Positions 48,520 through 58,769 of a stretch of 64,000 bases of DNA are shown here, piece after piece (positions within the stretch are counted from its first letter, which is position 1; each line of letters opens with the position of its first letter). Location of the stretch: positions 1 through 64,000 of the forward strand of contig ARYC01000781.1 in the NCBI GenBank assembly GCA_000711775.1. Reading direction: 5' to 3'. The position numbers and the translations under genes are program-made. The stretch comes from Oxytricha trifallax (lineage: Eukaryota > Ciliophora > Spirotrichea > Sporadotrichida > Oxytrichidae). The notes beneath the pieces are model-generated. The model ran no database searches. It saw nothing but the letters and a program-made list of their open reading frames with translations, and was not told the DNA's origin.

Positions 48520-48939
48520 TTAATCTAGAACAAAATAGATTTGGGAAATTAATTTATATTTAATAAATCAACAGTTTAAAATGGTGTCAGTAAAATTTAT
48601 CCATTTAAAATAAAAATAGAACTTGTTTGATATAGAATTTAAAATTAGCTAAACTTGACAATTGGAGGCGCTATTTTATCTCATCCCTAAAAGTGAGATC
48701 AATTACTTTTATTTTGGCATAATATTTTTTTAAACAAATCACCAAAAATCAAATTGATTTATCTCGTATACTATTAAATTAAATATTACCACTAAGAACT
48801 AAGATCAAAATCAAGCTAATTTTGAATTAATTATCAAACATGTACCATATGTCTAAGTTTTGACAAAGTCATATGCCAATATTTGATATTGCAAATTTAT
48901 AATTATCATATGTATTCCCCAATCTATTATATTCCAGAA
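48520..48939. mobile_element. Palindromic MITE-like element, family P, copy 3 (decayed)
   Basis: Arms are recognisable by GATTTGGGAAAT, GAACTTGTTTGATA and TTTAAAATTAGCTAAACTT on the left. On the right, AAGCTAATTTTGAATT, CAAACATGTACCATATG and CCCCAATCTATTATATTCC match. TA dinucleotides flank it. More diverged than the other two copies, so older. Confidence 0.68.
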
Positions 48940-49089
48940 TATTTATAATATACATGAGATTCAAAAATAAAGTTGATTTCATTCATTATGCTAAAGAGTG
49001 TCAGGAGTGAATGATTGAGGGTTTTAATGGAAAGAGAGGGATTTTTTTAAAAAAAAACAAATAGTTTCAAATTAAATTAAACCTTCAAA

Positions 49090-49700
49090 GGTTTGCTGCC
49101 TTCTTATTATTCACTTGTTCCATGATTTAAGGATTGTTAGTTAAGTTCAAGCAAGCTCCTTCACATTTGTTCATAAATCTAGTTTTTATATATTTTTATA
49201 GGGTCTTTGCTCAGGCATACTTTAATAAATGATTCACTTCATATTTATCCCTTTCAAAAATATATTTTTTTTGCATTATCATGATTTCTAAAAAATTAAA
49301 ATTCTAAGCTTACTGGTTGATTTCTTCTTCATGAGTTATATCTAGCGATCCTGCAAGCTTCTTCAATTACTTTTTTTTAAAAAAATCAAATAAAACCCTC
49401 AATATGCCATAATAAAATTTTTAAGTTTTATGATTTTGGGTAGTTTTTATGTTTTAAGGTTTTTAAAAAACAAAAGCTTCATCTTTTGATGCTCTATTTT
49501 TTATGAAAAATATTTTGATTTATTGTGTTAATTGTGGTATAAATGCGACATATACAGTTATAAGTTCAACCAATACTTAATAATATGTCTTTTACGCAGA
49601 TCTGCTCGCTCGCGATGGGCTTTGTTCATAGCTTTCTTAAATCTGATTTCTTTCCGTTTACTGTTCTACTAGATTCTAGAAAGATGCTAAGCAAATAATT
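49090..49700 (-). CDS. Small basic protein, unknown (O)
   Basis: Three short islands on -. At 49560-49690 there is a very basic helix (KRKEIRFKKAMNKAHRERAD). At 49310-49375 comes KKLAGSLDITHEEEINQ before GTAAGC-like bases. At 49095-49190, NKCEGACLNLTNNPQIMEQV and KKAANL end at TGA. Joins and start are not resolved, so they might be separate genes or chance. No family recognised. Confidence 0.4.
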
Positions 49701-50038
49701 AAGCAGTTTATAGACAAATCCAGACCCTCTTAATCAATAAAATAAATAAGCGAGTGAATAGAAAAATCTAACTTAAAATTAGACTAACTTAAAGAGCAAA
49801 TAGAGTAATGGTTATGTTAAAGAAACCTAAGACCTCTTTATATTATCCAAAAGTGCAGTTTGACTGATTCAATTATATAAATTTACTATAATTTTATATT
49901 GAATCCAATAAATATACCAATACCTAAAATCCATAGAGAAAATGTATATTGACTATATAATAGGGAAACAACAATAAAAGAAAATTAAACAACAAAAGAT
50001 AATTTAATCAAAATATAGAAAATTTTATTTAAAAAAAC

Positions 50039-50655
50039 GGCTATGGGATCAAACACGCCCCCCCATAATGTATATTTTTCTTTATGTAGTCTGATAGAGT
50101 TTTTAACGCTGAGTAATAGTAGCTAATAAACTACTAGTGTGCGATCAATAGTTTTCGAGATATGGCCCCAAATAAGTTCACATTTTAAATATAAAATTAT
50201 ACTAAAAATTATAAAAATATTTCAAATTTTTCATAAAAATCTAATTTTTCCATAAAATATAAATTTAGAGGATTTAATGAAAATTTAAAGAATTTATTTA
50301 ATTTTTCAAAATAAAATCATAATAAATTTATTTTACATTCTTGTAATAAAATTAAAGTCCAATTAATTTATTATGATATTATTTTGAAAAATTAAATAAA
50401 TTCTTTAAATTTTTATTAAATCCTCTAAATTTATATTTTATGGAAAAATTTGATTTTTATGAAAAATTTGAAATTTTCTTATAATTTTTAGTATAATTTT
50501 ATATATAAAATGTGAACATATTTGGGGCCATATTTCGAAAACTATTGATCGCACACTAGTAGTTTATTAGCTACTAATACTCAGCGTTAAAAACTCTATC
50601 AGACTACAAAAAGAAAAATATAAATTATGGGGGGGGCGTGTTTGATCCCATAGCC
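50039..50655. mobile_element. 617-bp foldback element with 8-bp target duplication
   Basis: Starts GGCTATGGGATCAAACACGC and ends with its complement. The arms pair for about 300 bp around a centre near 50345. AAAAAAAC occurs immediately outside both ends (50031-50038, 50656-50663). The CACGCCCCC block near the tip matches the element at 15254-15910, suggesting one superfamily. No gene inside. Confidence 0.87.
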
Positions 50656-51117
50656 AAAAAAACTGTTAATAATTTTTTTTGTTGTTGAGTAAATATATAT
50701 ATAACACTAGCTTGTAATGCTAATTTATATTGGAATATTTAAATCATAAACCCTTTTAATTTTTTTAAGAGAAATTTTCATTATTATTTTACTTATATTA
50801 ACTAAAACAAAATCAAACAATTTAAAAATTTAGGGTTTTGATTGTATACTCTAAAATTGAGAAATTGAGACTATAAAACAGCTCATACTATAATTACAAT
50901 CTTAAAAGCTATGATACTACAAAGATAGTCAAGAAATATTTGAAGCTTAAAGGAAAAAATCTATTATTTTATGGAAATCAAAACATCAAAACCCCTTAGT
51001 GAGGTTTTTTAGTGCTTTGATAAGTACAGTAAAGTTGGGGTTTATTAGGGTTAGAAGAGAAAACGCAGGTTTAACGAGATTTTAAATATGTATTTAATGA
51101 GTATTAGTTTAATTATA

Positions 51118-52540
51118 TCACACGAATTTTACTTGCTTGTCTTTGTTGTATCTCTTGAATCTCGCTTTCTTTAGTGGTTCAACCATATTGTCTAAGGATT
51201 GTCTTGGATATGCTGGAGCTCTAACTATTATCTTCTCTAAAATTTTCATTATTTCTTAGCATTAATCATCTTGTTTTATGTGCTTCTCGGCTAGATTTAT
51301 CGATTATTTTTCATATTTTGTATTAATGTAAGTCGTGCTTTCCATATCGCACTCTAGTATTATTGCAGCTACAGCCCAAAAATCTCACTAATTATAGCCA
51401 TTTGTCTATTTCTCTCTGATTGGGAAGTAACCTGGAGTACCAAGAATCTTTGCTAAGGTTACAATCTCTTATCTTAAGTCTCTATTAAAATCGATTATAC
51501 TTCTTAAGGGCAAAGATTTAGCATAACACTTTCAGACTTCAAATCTCTATGAACGTATCCAAGCTCGTAAATTTCCTAAACACCCTTTATCATATTAGAT
51601 AGAATATCAATCAAGTCATCTGGGTATCTGTTTTAATATAGATAATCTCGGAGAGTAATTACAAGCTTTTTTGCCCTTAGTTCAATGAAACCAAACCCTA
51701 AAATAACATCATCTAGTTTGAGCAAGTTCTTGCAAACATTTTTCTAAGCCTCTCTAAGTGCGATATATTCGTTAACAAACTCATTTTAATACTGCTCGTT
51801 TTTAAGGAGATAGCACAGATATATCTTGTCGGCAAAGTCATCAACAACTATAAGATTTGCTTTAGCAGGTACGTTTATACGTAAGTAGTTTCAATACAAC
51901 TGCTAAAATTTACTGCTTTTAGTGCAGGAATATACATGGCTCTCTCTTAAAATTATGCTAAAAAGACATTACCAGCAGGTTGGTTTATTAATTCTATTCG
52001 CTTCTCCTGTTGTTCTTTTTAAGTCTCAAGATTATTAGATTTTCTTTTAGCGGGCACTAATTTCTAAGTCTCATTATCTTAAATCAAGAACTCATTTTGG
52101 TGATGCTTCTGCATATGCTTCTTAACTTTAGCTGAGTGAGTATAAGACTTCTCACAAGTCTTGCACTAATACCTGCCATCGACCTTATCATGCTTAAAAT
52201 ACACCTTAGCTTTCCCAGAGTGAACCTCTTTCATATGTCTCTTCAAACTGGAATCGGTAGAGAAAATTTTAGCAGTCTTAGATTCAAAAGTTTTAATCCT
52301 TTAAATCTGAAGCTGTTCATTTTCTTCCTCAACATCTTTTATTAATGTTTAAACTTCTATCTCAGCTCTCTGTTTCATATTTTAAACCTATATAATAAAA
52401 ACCTGTGCTTCAAATTCAAGAGCTCTTAGCTCTGCCTCCCTCTCAATATATATAACTTCTTGTTTCTTGGTTGAACCAAAGTTAAGCATTGATTGACCTG
52501 CTCCTAAAAGTGCCTCTCTACAATTTAAGGTGACCGCCAT
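51118..52540 (-). CDS. TBE-3 57-kDa zinc-finger/kinase protein (C-terminal frame uncertain)
   Basis: ATG 52540 (MAVTLNCREALLGAGQSMLN). A coiled stretch (IYIEREAELRALEFEAQ; LIKDVEEENEQLQIQ) leads to C2H2 fingers (STDSSLKRHMKEVHSGK; CKTCEKSYTHSAKVKKHMQK). A kinase-like domain follows with HRDLKSES as catalytic loop and IDFNRD where DFG is expected. The first half is open; in the kinase half at least one frame change is needed near 51870 and another near 51500. TGA near 51118-51120. Zinc fingers suggest DNA binding, possibly to TBE ends; this is inference. Confidence 0.68.
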
Positions 52541-52744
52541 ACTTAAATATAAATTTAAATTTCTATTATAGAGCTCTTAAAACCTCTATAGCTATAGCTG
52601 GACCATATAGGAGTTGCTACAGCATTAAAGATGGTTTGATCTCAGCTCTAAGACTTCATATTTATACTCAGTTTATAACTAGAATTTTTGTAATTTTACT
52701 CTTAATAATTTTGATTCTGGTACCAACTCAGATAAAGTTCATGT

Positions 52745-52905
52745 TGGTACTGGTACCAATTAAGTTTTGAACCAGATTGGAACTTTTTATTAAAACTAGG
52801 TACTAATTAAGTATTGGTATTATTAAATTCGTACAAATTAAACTTAAACGGATTTAGTAGCGGTACTAATTAAAATATAGCAAATTTAGTACTAATTTAA
52901 TGGAA
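52745..52905. repeat. GGTACTAATTAA-type repeats between TBE-3 genes
   Basis: GGTACCAATTAAGT, GGTACTAATTAAGT, GGTACTAATTAAAA and AGTACTAATTTAAT lie within 160 bp between the divergent 57-kDa and 22-kDa genes. This is where TBE-2 and TBE-4 carry an inverted repeat instead. Possibly binding sites for a regulatory or transposase-associated protein. Confidence 0.55.
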
Positions 52906-53088
52906 CTAAATTGATAAAAATTGAGCTCCATCTCTGAAGTTTGTTACAGCTTCTGCTAACTTTCTCCACTTATCTTTACAGGGTTCACCTCCTATAAGAT
53001 GCCCATATTTAATAGTAAGATTTTAAAGGATAGATCCTGAAGTCTATAAATTAAAACTTGAAATTCATTAATAGAAAGAGGAACAAAG

Positions 53089-53851
53089 ATGGAATCATTC
53101 AATGAACAAATAAAAAGGGTTGAGGGTCAAGAAATGATCTCAAGATTCAGAAGCAAGGAGCATCTCTATCGATACCTAACTTTACATGGTAACATAACTT
53201 GACGACTATTTACATCTTAAAAAGTTGGATTATTCCTTCCAACGATTTAAGGTACTAAAATATCATTATTAAAAGCAATACTCTGCGAGGAGAAGAAAGC
53301 TTTTAAAAACAAAGAAATCAAACTGATTGAAATACCTAACTACCCAGAGATTTCAGTCACAAATCTCTACGAGGATGCAATGAAAGATGAGGAAGTGGTT
53401 ATTTACCTTCCTAGCAAGAAGTAACTCTCAAATAAGTGGCCTGAAAGAAACTTCTTCTTTGGTGTTCTTAGTACAATAAAATAGGATTATTTGAGAGAAA
53501 TTATAGAAGAAGCTCATAAGAAACGCTACTCTATTTCTCCTGAAGATTAAAAGAAGCAAGGAATACTAATAAGCGAGACCTCTGGCTAGCAGAGCTTAAG
53601 AAGCCTCCTTATCTCTCTAGTAAGCTTAGATTTATAACTTTGTAGGGAAACGTGGAACTGGTATATTCCTATTGAAAGAGAATGCAAAGGTTCACAGATA
53701 GAGAAAGTCTAAAACCATTCACTAAGTTAGCAAGAGACTTTATAATGAAGTTTAAAAGCCAGACGAAATGAACATAGCTGCTGGTGCTGGTACAAAAAGA
53801 AGAAACATGGGTCCTAGTAAAGCATCAACGAAGAAAAGAAAGAGAAGCTGA
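53089..53851 (+). pseudogene. TBE-3 22-kDa gene, probably frameshifted
   Basis: ATG 53089 (MESFNEQIKRVEGQEMISRF). Intron 53189-53224 is followed by GLFLPTIQGTKISLLKAILC. Two extra bases near 53582 (ACCTCTGGC versus ACCTGG) shift the frame. After them the 26-nt intron (53619-53645) and the C-terminal part (KRGTGIFLLKENAKV; NIAAGAGTKRRNMGPSK) to TGA 53849-53851 match the other copies. Confidence 0.72.
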
Positions 53852-53889
53852 ATCCATTTAAGAGTTCGTTTGAATATGTGAAATAATTC

Positions 53890-54935
53890 ATTCATTTAAG
53901 TCTAACACTTATTAATAAACATTCATTCTTCCTCTCCTTGCACATATCGTAGTCTAGTCTTTACCCACTCTCTTTCAAATACTCTATATTAAGTCTACTG
54001 TGTTGATTGGTATATCATGCATATGGTGATACAGCAAGAGTTTCTTGTAGCGAGTCTTAATCTAACTCCAATAGAATTCGATTCCATTAACTGAGGACTG
54101 TAAGGAACGTTATACACAGGAGTTATTTATAACTCTTCATAAGCTTTATTAGATTCCTTAGTCTTATGAACTGAGAGGTTATCAACAAGCAGGATGATCT
54201 CTTGATCGTTGTACTTTTCTCTTAGCTTATGTAAGAACTCTATATACTGCTCTCGCTTAATAGAGCGAGGATGAATAACAAAAGTTTCTAAGCCTGAATC
54301 TTCACTGATACCAGCCAAAATTGCGTGAGTGACATACTTAACCTTTTAGTCATACACTTCTATATTATCGTACTTCTTGTACCAAGACTTATTAATAAAG
54401 GTGTTGAATGTGAACACTTCTTCATCAGCATGTATGAACTTGATGTTATTAGTAATAGCTCTCTGCATTTAATCATATATAAAGTTTAAATTATTACTAT
54501 AAAATGGCAGAGTAAAGTCAATCACTCTCTTCACTCTATTGACAGTCTTGAAGGTAATACCATTCCTTCAATAAATATTTGCGATAGTCTATGGTGAGAT
54601 ACGCATGTCAGGAAACTTGCGATGAAACATCACAGCTCGCTAGTCAAGTGGGAAATGTGCCCAATACTTAAGAGTCTTAGAATCGCAGAGATATTCAATA
54701 TGCTGCTAAGAGAAGTTTTATTTTTTTACTGGATGTTATCAAGAACCAGAATTGAAATGCTAAACAGCTAGCAAGCAGTGATGCCTTACAGTCTAAGCAC
54801 TCTTACACAATAGCTTTGCAATCGCACAATAATTCATTACTGGTTTGAGATAGTCTATATTAATAGTCGCACCATACCTAAGCTTAAGCAGTAAATCTAA
54901 ATATTTCTCATCATAAATAGACCCCAAAAATCGCT
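53890..54935 (-). pseudogene. TBE-3 transposase gene, broken
   Basis: All catalytic motifs are recognisable: IKFIHADEEVFTF, ILLVDNLSVHKTKE and GIEFYWSQIKTRYKK. The codon aligned with the TBE-1 start is TAG, with a TGA just upstream. One base is missing in the PQ..NGIE loop near 54090. About 65-70% similar to the TBE-1 protein by eye, so a separate lineage. Confidence 0.8.
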
Positions 54936-55056
54936 AATTTCAATTTCTCATTTTGCAAACTGGCCTAATTTCTCTACTAACCCTAATAAAACCCCAACTT
55001 TACCCTACTAATAAAAGCACTTATAAACCTCACTAAAGGGTTTTGGGGTTTTGAAT

Positions 55057-55588
55057 GCATAACACAGATTAATAAATAAATTATATTTTTATTTAGATAA
55101 TATTTATTAAAATTTCTAGACTTATTCCAGAAAAGATTCAAAAAGGACATTGCTAGCTATATTTAGAATTGGCAGCATTAATTATTATAGAGTTTGACAT
55201 GCCAGGAACGATCACTTCAACTTTAGGTATGTGAGATATACTTTTAAAAAGAATAAAATAAATAAATATAATGAAATTTTAAAGATAAATGGTTGCCAAA
55301 GAGAGCTTACTTTTATACTATCATAAAGCCAAGTAAAGAAAATGAGGTACAATTTAGAAAATAAAAGCAGCTTAGAAAGATAAAGATCAAAGAACTAATA
55401 CATGACTCTAAGCTTATGTTTGTGTAAAATATTTACATTAATAGCTTCTTGTAATCAATGAAATTACTAATATTTTAATCATAGACCCCTATAATAACCC
55501 TATTAAAACCATAATAAATTATACCTTCATATTCTACTTATATTCATAAGAACTCTATTAAACTATCGAAGGGGGTTTTGGGGTTTTC
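55057..55588 (+). mobile_element. TBE relic: 57-kDa C-terminus plus terminal repeat
   Basis: The + strand encodes IPEKIQKGHCQLYLELAAL and IIIEFDMPG, then IIKPSKENEVQFRKQKQLRK, matching the kinase end of the 57-kDa protein. After it come the terminal-repeat region and GGGGTTTTGGGGTTTTC at 55588. Orientation is opposite to TBE-3, whose right end lies only about 40 bp away. A frame change at 55228-55290 and loss of all other parts show it is a fragment. Confidence 0.78.
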
Positions 55589-56505
55589 ATTTCGAACTTT
55601 ACTGCATTATTTTTAGATGAAATTTTTCTATATCATAAATAGGAAAAATCTATCATTTTATATAGTACTAAGAACTCAAGCTTGTCATATTGATTTTCAG
55701 TGCATGTTTTATGTTCTGACTCTCTCATTTTTTGTATCAAGTTTTAATATATAATGATGAATTGATTATATAAAAAATCAATAATAACAGTTTAAGCTAA
55801 AATATAGAATATTATCTACTTAAAATGATTATTTTAAAATATTCAAAGTTATAATTAAAAATTAAATCAGTGATTGAGGAAATATTAAATAAAGTTTTTC
55901 ATTATTTATCTATTCATGTGTTAGATCAAGACGTTCAGTTTAAAATTTAAAAATATTAAAAAATAATTGATTACTTGTAGATCATTGTTATCAATAAGAG
56001 TACTAATTTTTTTGCTTTTTATGAGTGGAAATCGAATAAAGACATTTTAATAGCTTATTTAATTTCATTTATATGTAAGCATTGTCTTATTGTAAAACTT
56101 TAATAACAAAGTTTAATTCTTAGTCTATAAGCAAATTTTTCTATTTTTAATTATATTAATGTAAAGCATTTTAGAGTGGTTAAATTTATTATAAACCAAT
56201 AGTATTTAACTCATAAAAATAAATTTGTTAAACCTATTAATATTAAGTGCCAAAGTAAAAAAATATAGTTTTAAAATAGAAGTAGAAAATTCACTCCAAT
56301 AAATTGTGCTGAAAATTATATGTTTAATTATTATTCAATAATTAAAATTTAATTTTGCTTAGAATTTTTAATTTTCCCCTTTTAGTTAATGTAATTCTCT
56401 CATGCAGTTTATTTCAAAGTTCTATAAAAATATAATAATTATAGATAATATAAATTTTAATAAAAAAACAAAACAGACTATTTCATTTATATAAAAAATA
56501 ATTAT
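55589..56505. other. AT-rich germline DNA
   Basis: No coding island. Nothing recognised between the TBE relic and the N fragment. Confidence 0.6.
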
Positions 56506-56506
56506 T

Positions 56507-56865
56507 CTAAAGCTGGGAGAATATCAAAGATTTCTTTAATAGCAGTTTAAACTCCGGGAGTAGAAATTAACAAAAGATAGATTAAAATTTCATCTAAAAC
56601 ATTGATTTTTTGAAAAATACTCAATTGAAAAGAGAGACTCTCATATTTCTTGCTCAGTTTAGACAATGGTATGTCGACACAATTTTACTAAATATTGACA
56701 GAGACCTCAACAATCAATAATTAATGAAATTATTAACCGATAATTAAAAAGTACTTATTTAAATGTACTCATATTTGATTGTGGAAATGGGAGTAGAGAT
56801 CCAGAGAGTGACTATGATATTACTATTGGAACAAAAGATCTCTCTTCATTAGATATTTAAATCCA
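56507..56865 (+). CDS. N-terminal-part MDSs of the M paralogue (N, part 2)
   Basis: First island SWENIKDFFNSSLNSGSRNQ ... TQLKRETLIFLAQFRQWYVD aligns with M at 35995-36205 (SWNNLKDYFNNN; QLKREILIFLAHYREWYVN), roughly half identical. Second island, 56778-56865, FDCGNGSRDPESDYDITIGT, matches M at 36548 almost exactly. The spacing between islands is shorter than in M, so the intervening IES differs. The MDS for the M N-terminus and the middle of the protein are not found in the window. Together with 45.6-46.2 kb this fits either a scrambled germline gene or two decayed partial copies. Confidence 0.68.
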
Positions 56866-57483
56866 CAAAATTCCTTATTTAAAAAATAATTTAATTGATT
56901 TGTTCCTTTTAATTGGGGGCATATTTTTATTTAATCAAAATCTGCCTATGATTTTAGAATTAAAAAATATAAGTAATCCAAAATATTATATATGAAATGA
57001 AGATAAATGTCCCCAAGGCACCTATTATATTTTATGATATAAAGACTTTAATGTATCTCAAACCCATTTTTATTTATCATATCAATACTAATAATTTAAA
57101 CATTTTTTTCTTATCTCTATGCTTTACCTAAAATTATAGAAGTATTAAATTGTTTTAAATCACTTAAAAAGAGTAAAAAGGTGGTTGCGTATCATTTAAG
57201 AAGAAGTAGAAAAAATATTACTAAAATACAATTGAATTGGGAAATTATGAAAATAAATACATAGCATTAAAGCATTTGAATATTAACAGCCAAGTATTTG
57301 AGATTAATATAAATCAAATTTGGGAGCAAGTAAAAAGGATTCTAGCTACATGTTTAAACTGTTTACTGTTTAATCTTTAATTATATTTATTATTTTAATA
57401 TTAAAAGTTTGATCAAATCCTAAATTTAAAAATAAACAGATAAACAAGTAAACAGGCCCACATTAATCTGTCCATCTGTTTTA
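56866..57483. other. AT-rich DNA, probably including the outer edge of the novel element
   Basis: No gene. From about 57345 motifs such as GTTTAAACTGTTTACTGTTTA and AAACAGATAAACAAGTAAACAG appear, like those inside the adjacent inverted repeat. The element's left boundary probably lies in this stretch. Confidence 0.5.
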
Positions 57484-57625
57484 ATAAAGATCAAATGAGA
57501 AAGTAAACGAATAAACAGATGGTTTAAAAGTGTGTTTACTGTTTAGATACATAGACTAGGGAGCAGATAAACAGATAAACAGGTTTATTAAATGTGTTTG
57601 TTAGTTTAATTATTTAATTAGATAT
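57484..57625 (+). repeat. Left inverted repeat of the novel element
   Basis: Begins ATAAAGATCAAATGAGAAAG and ends TTTAATTATTTAATTAGATAT. Its reverse complement is 63859-64000. Contains AAACAG or its complement at least six times. Confidence 0.9.
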
Positions 57626-57647
57626 TATTTTAATTAAAAAAAACTAA

Positions 57648-57955
57648 ATGTTCAGACAAATGGATGCGGCTTTCTACATAATCCAAATCGAACCAGATGC
57701 TGTAGCTACTATAATCCTTTTCAAAGAATGGCCTAAGAACTACAATTAAAAGATTCTATTCATAATTTAGCTCTCCTTGGCTAAGTAGTTGGATAATTAG
57801 GTTGATCTTGAAAAGAGATAATTCAATCAAAGAAATGCATTTCACACATTTAGATTTACTTTGATGAATGAGAGGATAGACCGTTCATGGTTGTGAATTT
57901 AGTGGCAAACCACACAGAACTCTATTGCAACTACTTTTCTAACTAGAAATACAGT
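57648..57955 (+). pseudogene. 5' coding part of the novel element, interrupted by TBE
   Basis: ATG 57648 opens an 82-codon frame (MFRQMDAAFYIIQIEPDAVA; NAFHTFRFTLMNERIDRSW) to TGA 57894-57896. FTLMN recalls motif I (FTLNN) of Rep HUH endonucleases, but I cannot find the other Rep motifs, so this is weak. A second frame (MVVNLVANHTELYCNYFSNQ) overlaps and runs to AGT at 57953-57955, where the TBE repeat begins. It resumes in frame at AGT 62762. Confidence 0.5.
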
Positions 57956-58032
57956 CAAAACCCCAAAACACCATCAGTAGTTTGATTGAATTTTTTATTG
58001 TTAAAAGTAGACTATTAGTGCATACTTTATTG
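57956..58032 (+). repeat. Solitary TBE terminal repeat
   Basis: CAAAACCCCAAAACACCATC onward matches the TBE end for about 77 bp and then stops abruptly at TTTATT. AGT precedes it. It is exactly one terminal repeat, followed by unrelated DNA. Confidence 0.85.
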
Positions 58033-58609
58033 TATATGAATATTATGAAAATCAAAAATTATCATTATCATGAATTAAAACAGGCATTTATTACATTGTT
58101 ATAAATAAAAATGGATCTGGTCTATCTAAAAAAAAAACAATAGCTTTTCAAAGCAAAGCAAGGTTCCTTATCAAATTTTAAATTCTATTTCCATTTTATT
58201 TACTTACATTTCTGTATTTAGGTACAAAATAAACCTAATCTTTGAAAAATAAAGATAAAATAACTTCTGAATATAAGAATTAAAGGGAGGATATAAAAAT
58301 TCAAGGGATTTATACGAAGAAACATTGAATGCAAATTACCTAAACAAAACATCACACAACGCATTCGAAATAATTTTACATACTAGCTCCGCTAAAATAG
58401 AAAGATTTGAGAAAAACCATTAAAATAAAAATCCTAATAAAAATAAAAAGAGGACAGTTAGTAAATTATAAAAAATCTACATACAAATGCTATCGTTTTT
58501 AAGGCATTTTATGCTATTAATAGTAAATATATTTAAGCTTTAAAATGCATGGCAGTTTTTTGTATTTTAGATTTGTACAATATCCTATTTTTTTTTAAAT
58601 TTTAGCAAT
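58033..58609. other. Unrelated 577-bp insert between two TBE left ends
   Basis: AT-rich sequence without similarity to TBE or to the host element, and no coding island. It ends in AAT before TBE-4. Origin unknown: filler from repair, or flank carried in by a rearrangement. Confidence 0.6.
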
Positions 58610-58769
58610 TAAAACCCCAAAACCCTTTCATTAGTTTGATTGAATTTTTGATTGATAAAAGTAGACTATTAGGCATACTTTATTAGGGTTTTAATAGGGT
58701 TTATGTAGGGGTATTATGTTTAAATATTAGTATTTTAAGTGAGTATAACAAGCGAGTTTTTAAAATATT

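Larger units (their letters stand above)
50979..55053 (+). mobile_element. TBE-3 transposon, different subfamily, complete
   Basis: The left end is CAAAACATCAAAACCCCTTA and the right end GGGTTTTGGGGTTTTG, with AAT on both sides (50976-50978, 55054-55056), the ANT duplication of TBEs. 4075 bp, the usual TBE size. Same gene order as TBE-2, but the sequence is clearly diverged in all three genes and the intergenic region is unrelated. The copy retains an open zinc-finger N-terminus; its transposase is broken. Confidence 0.93.
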
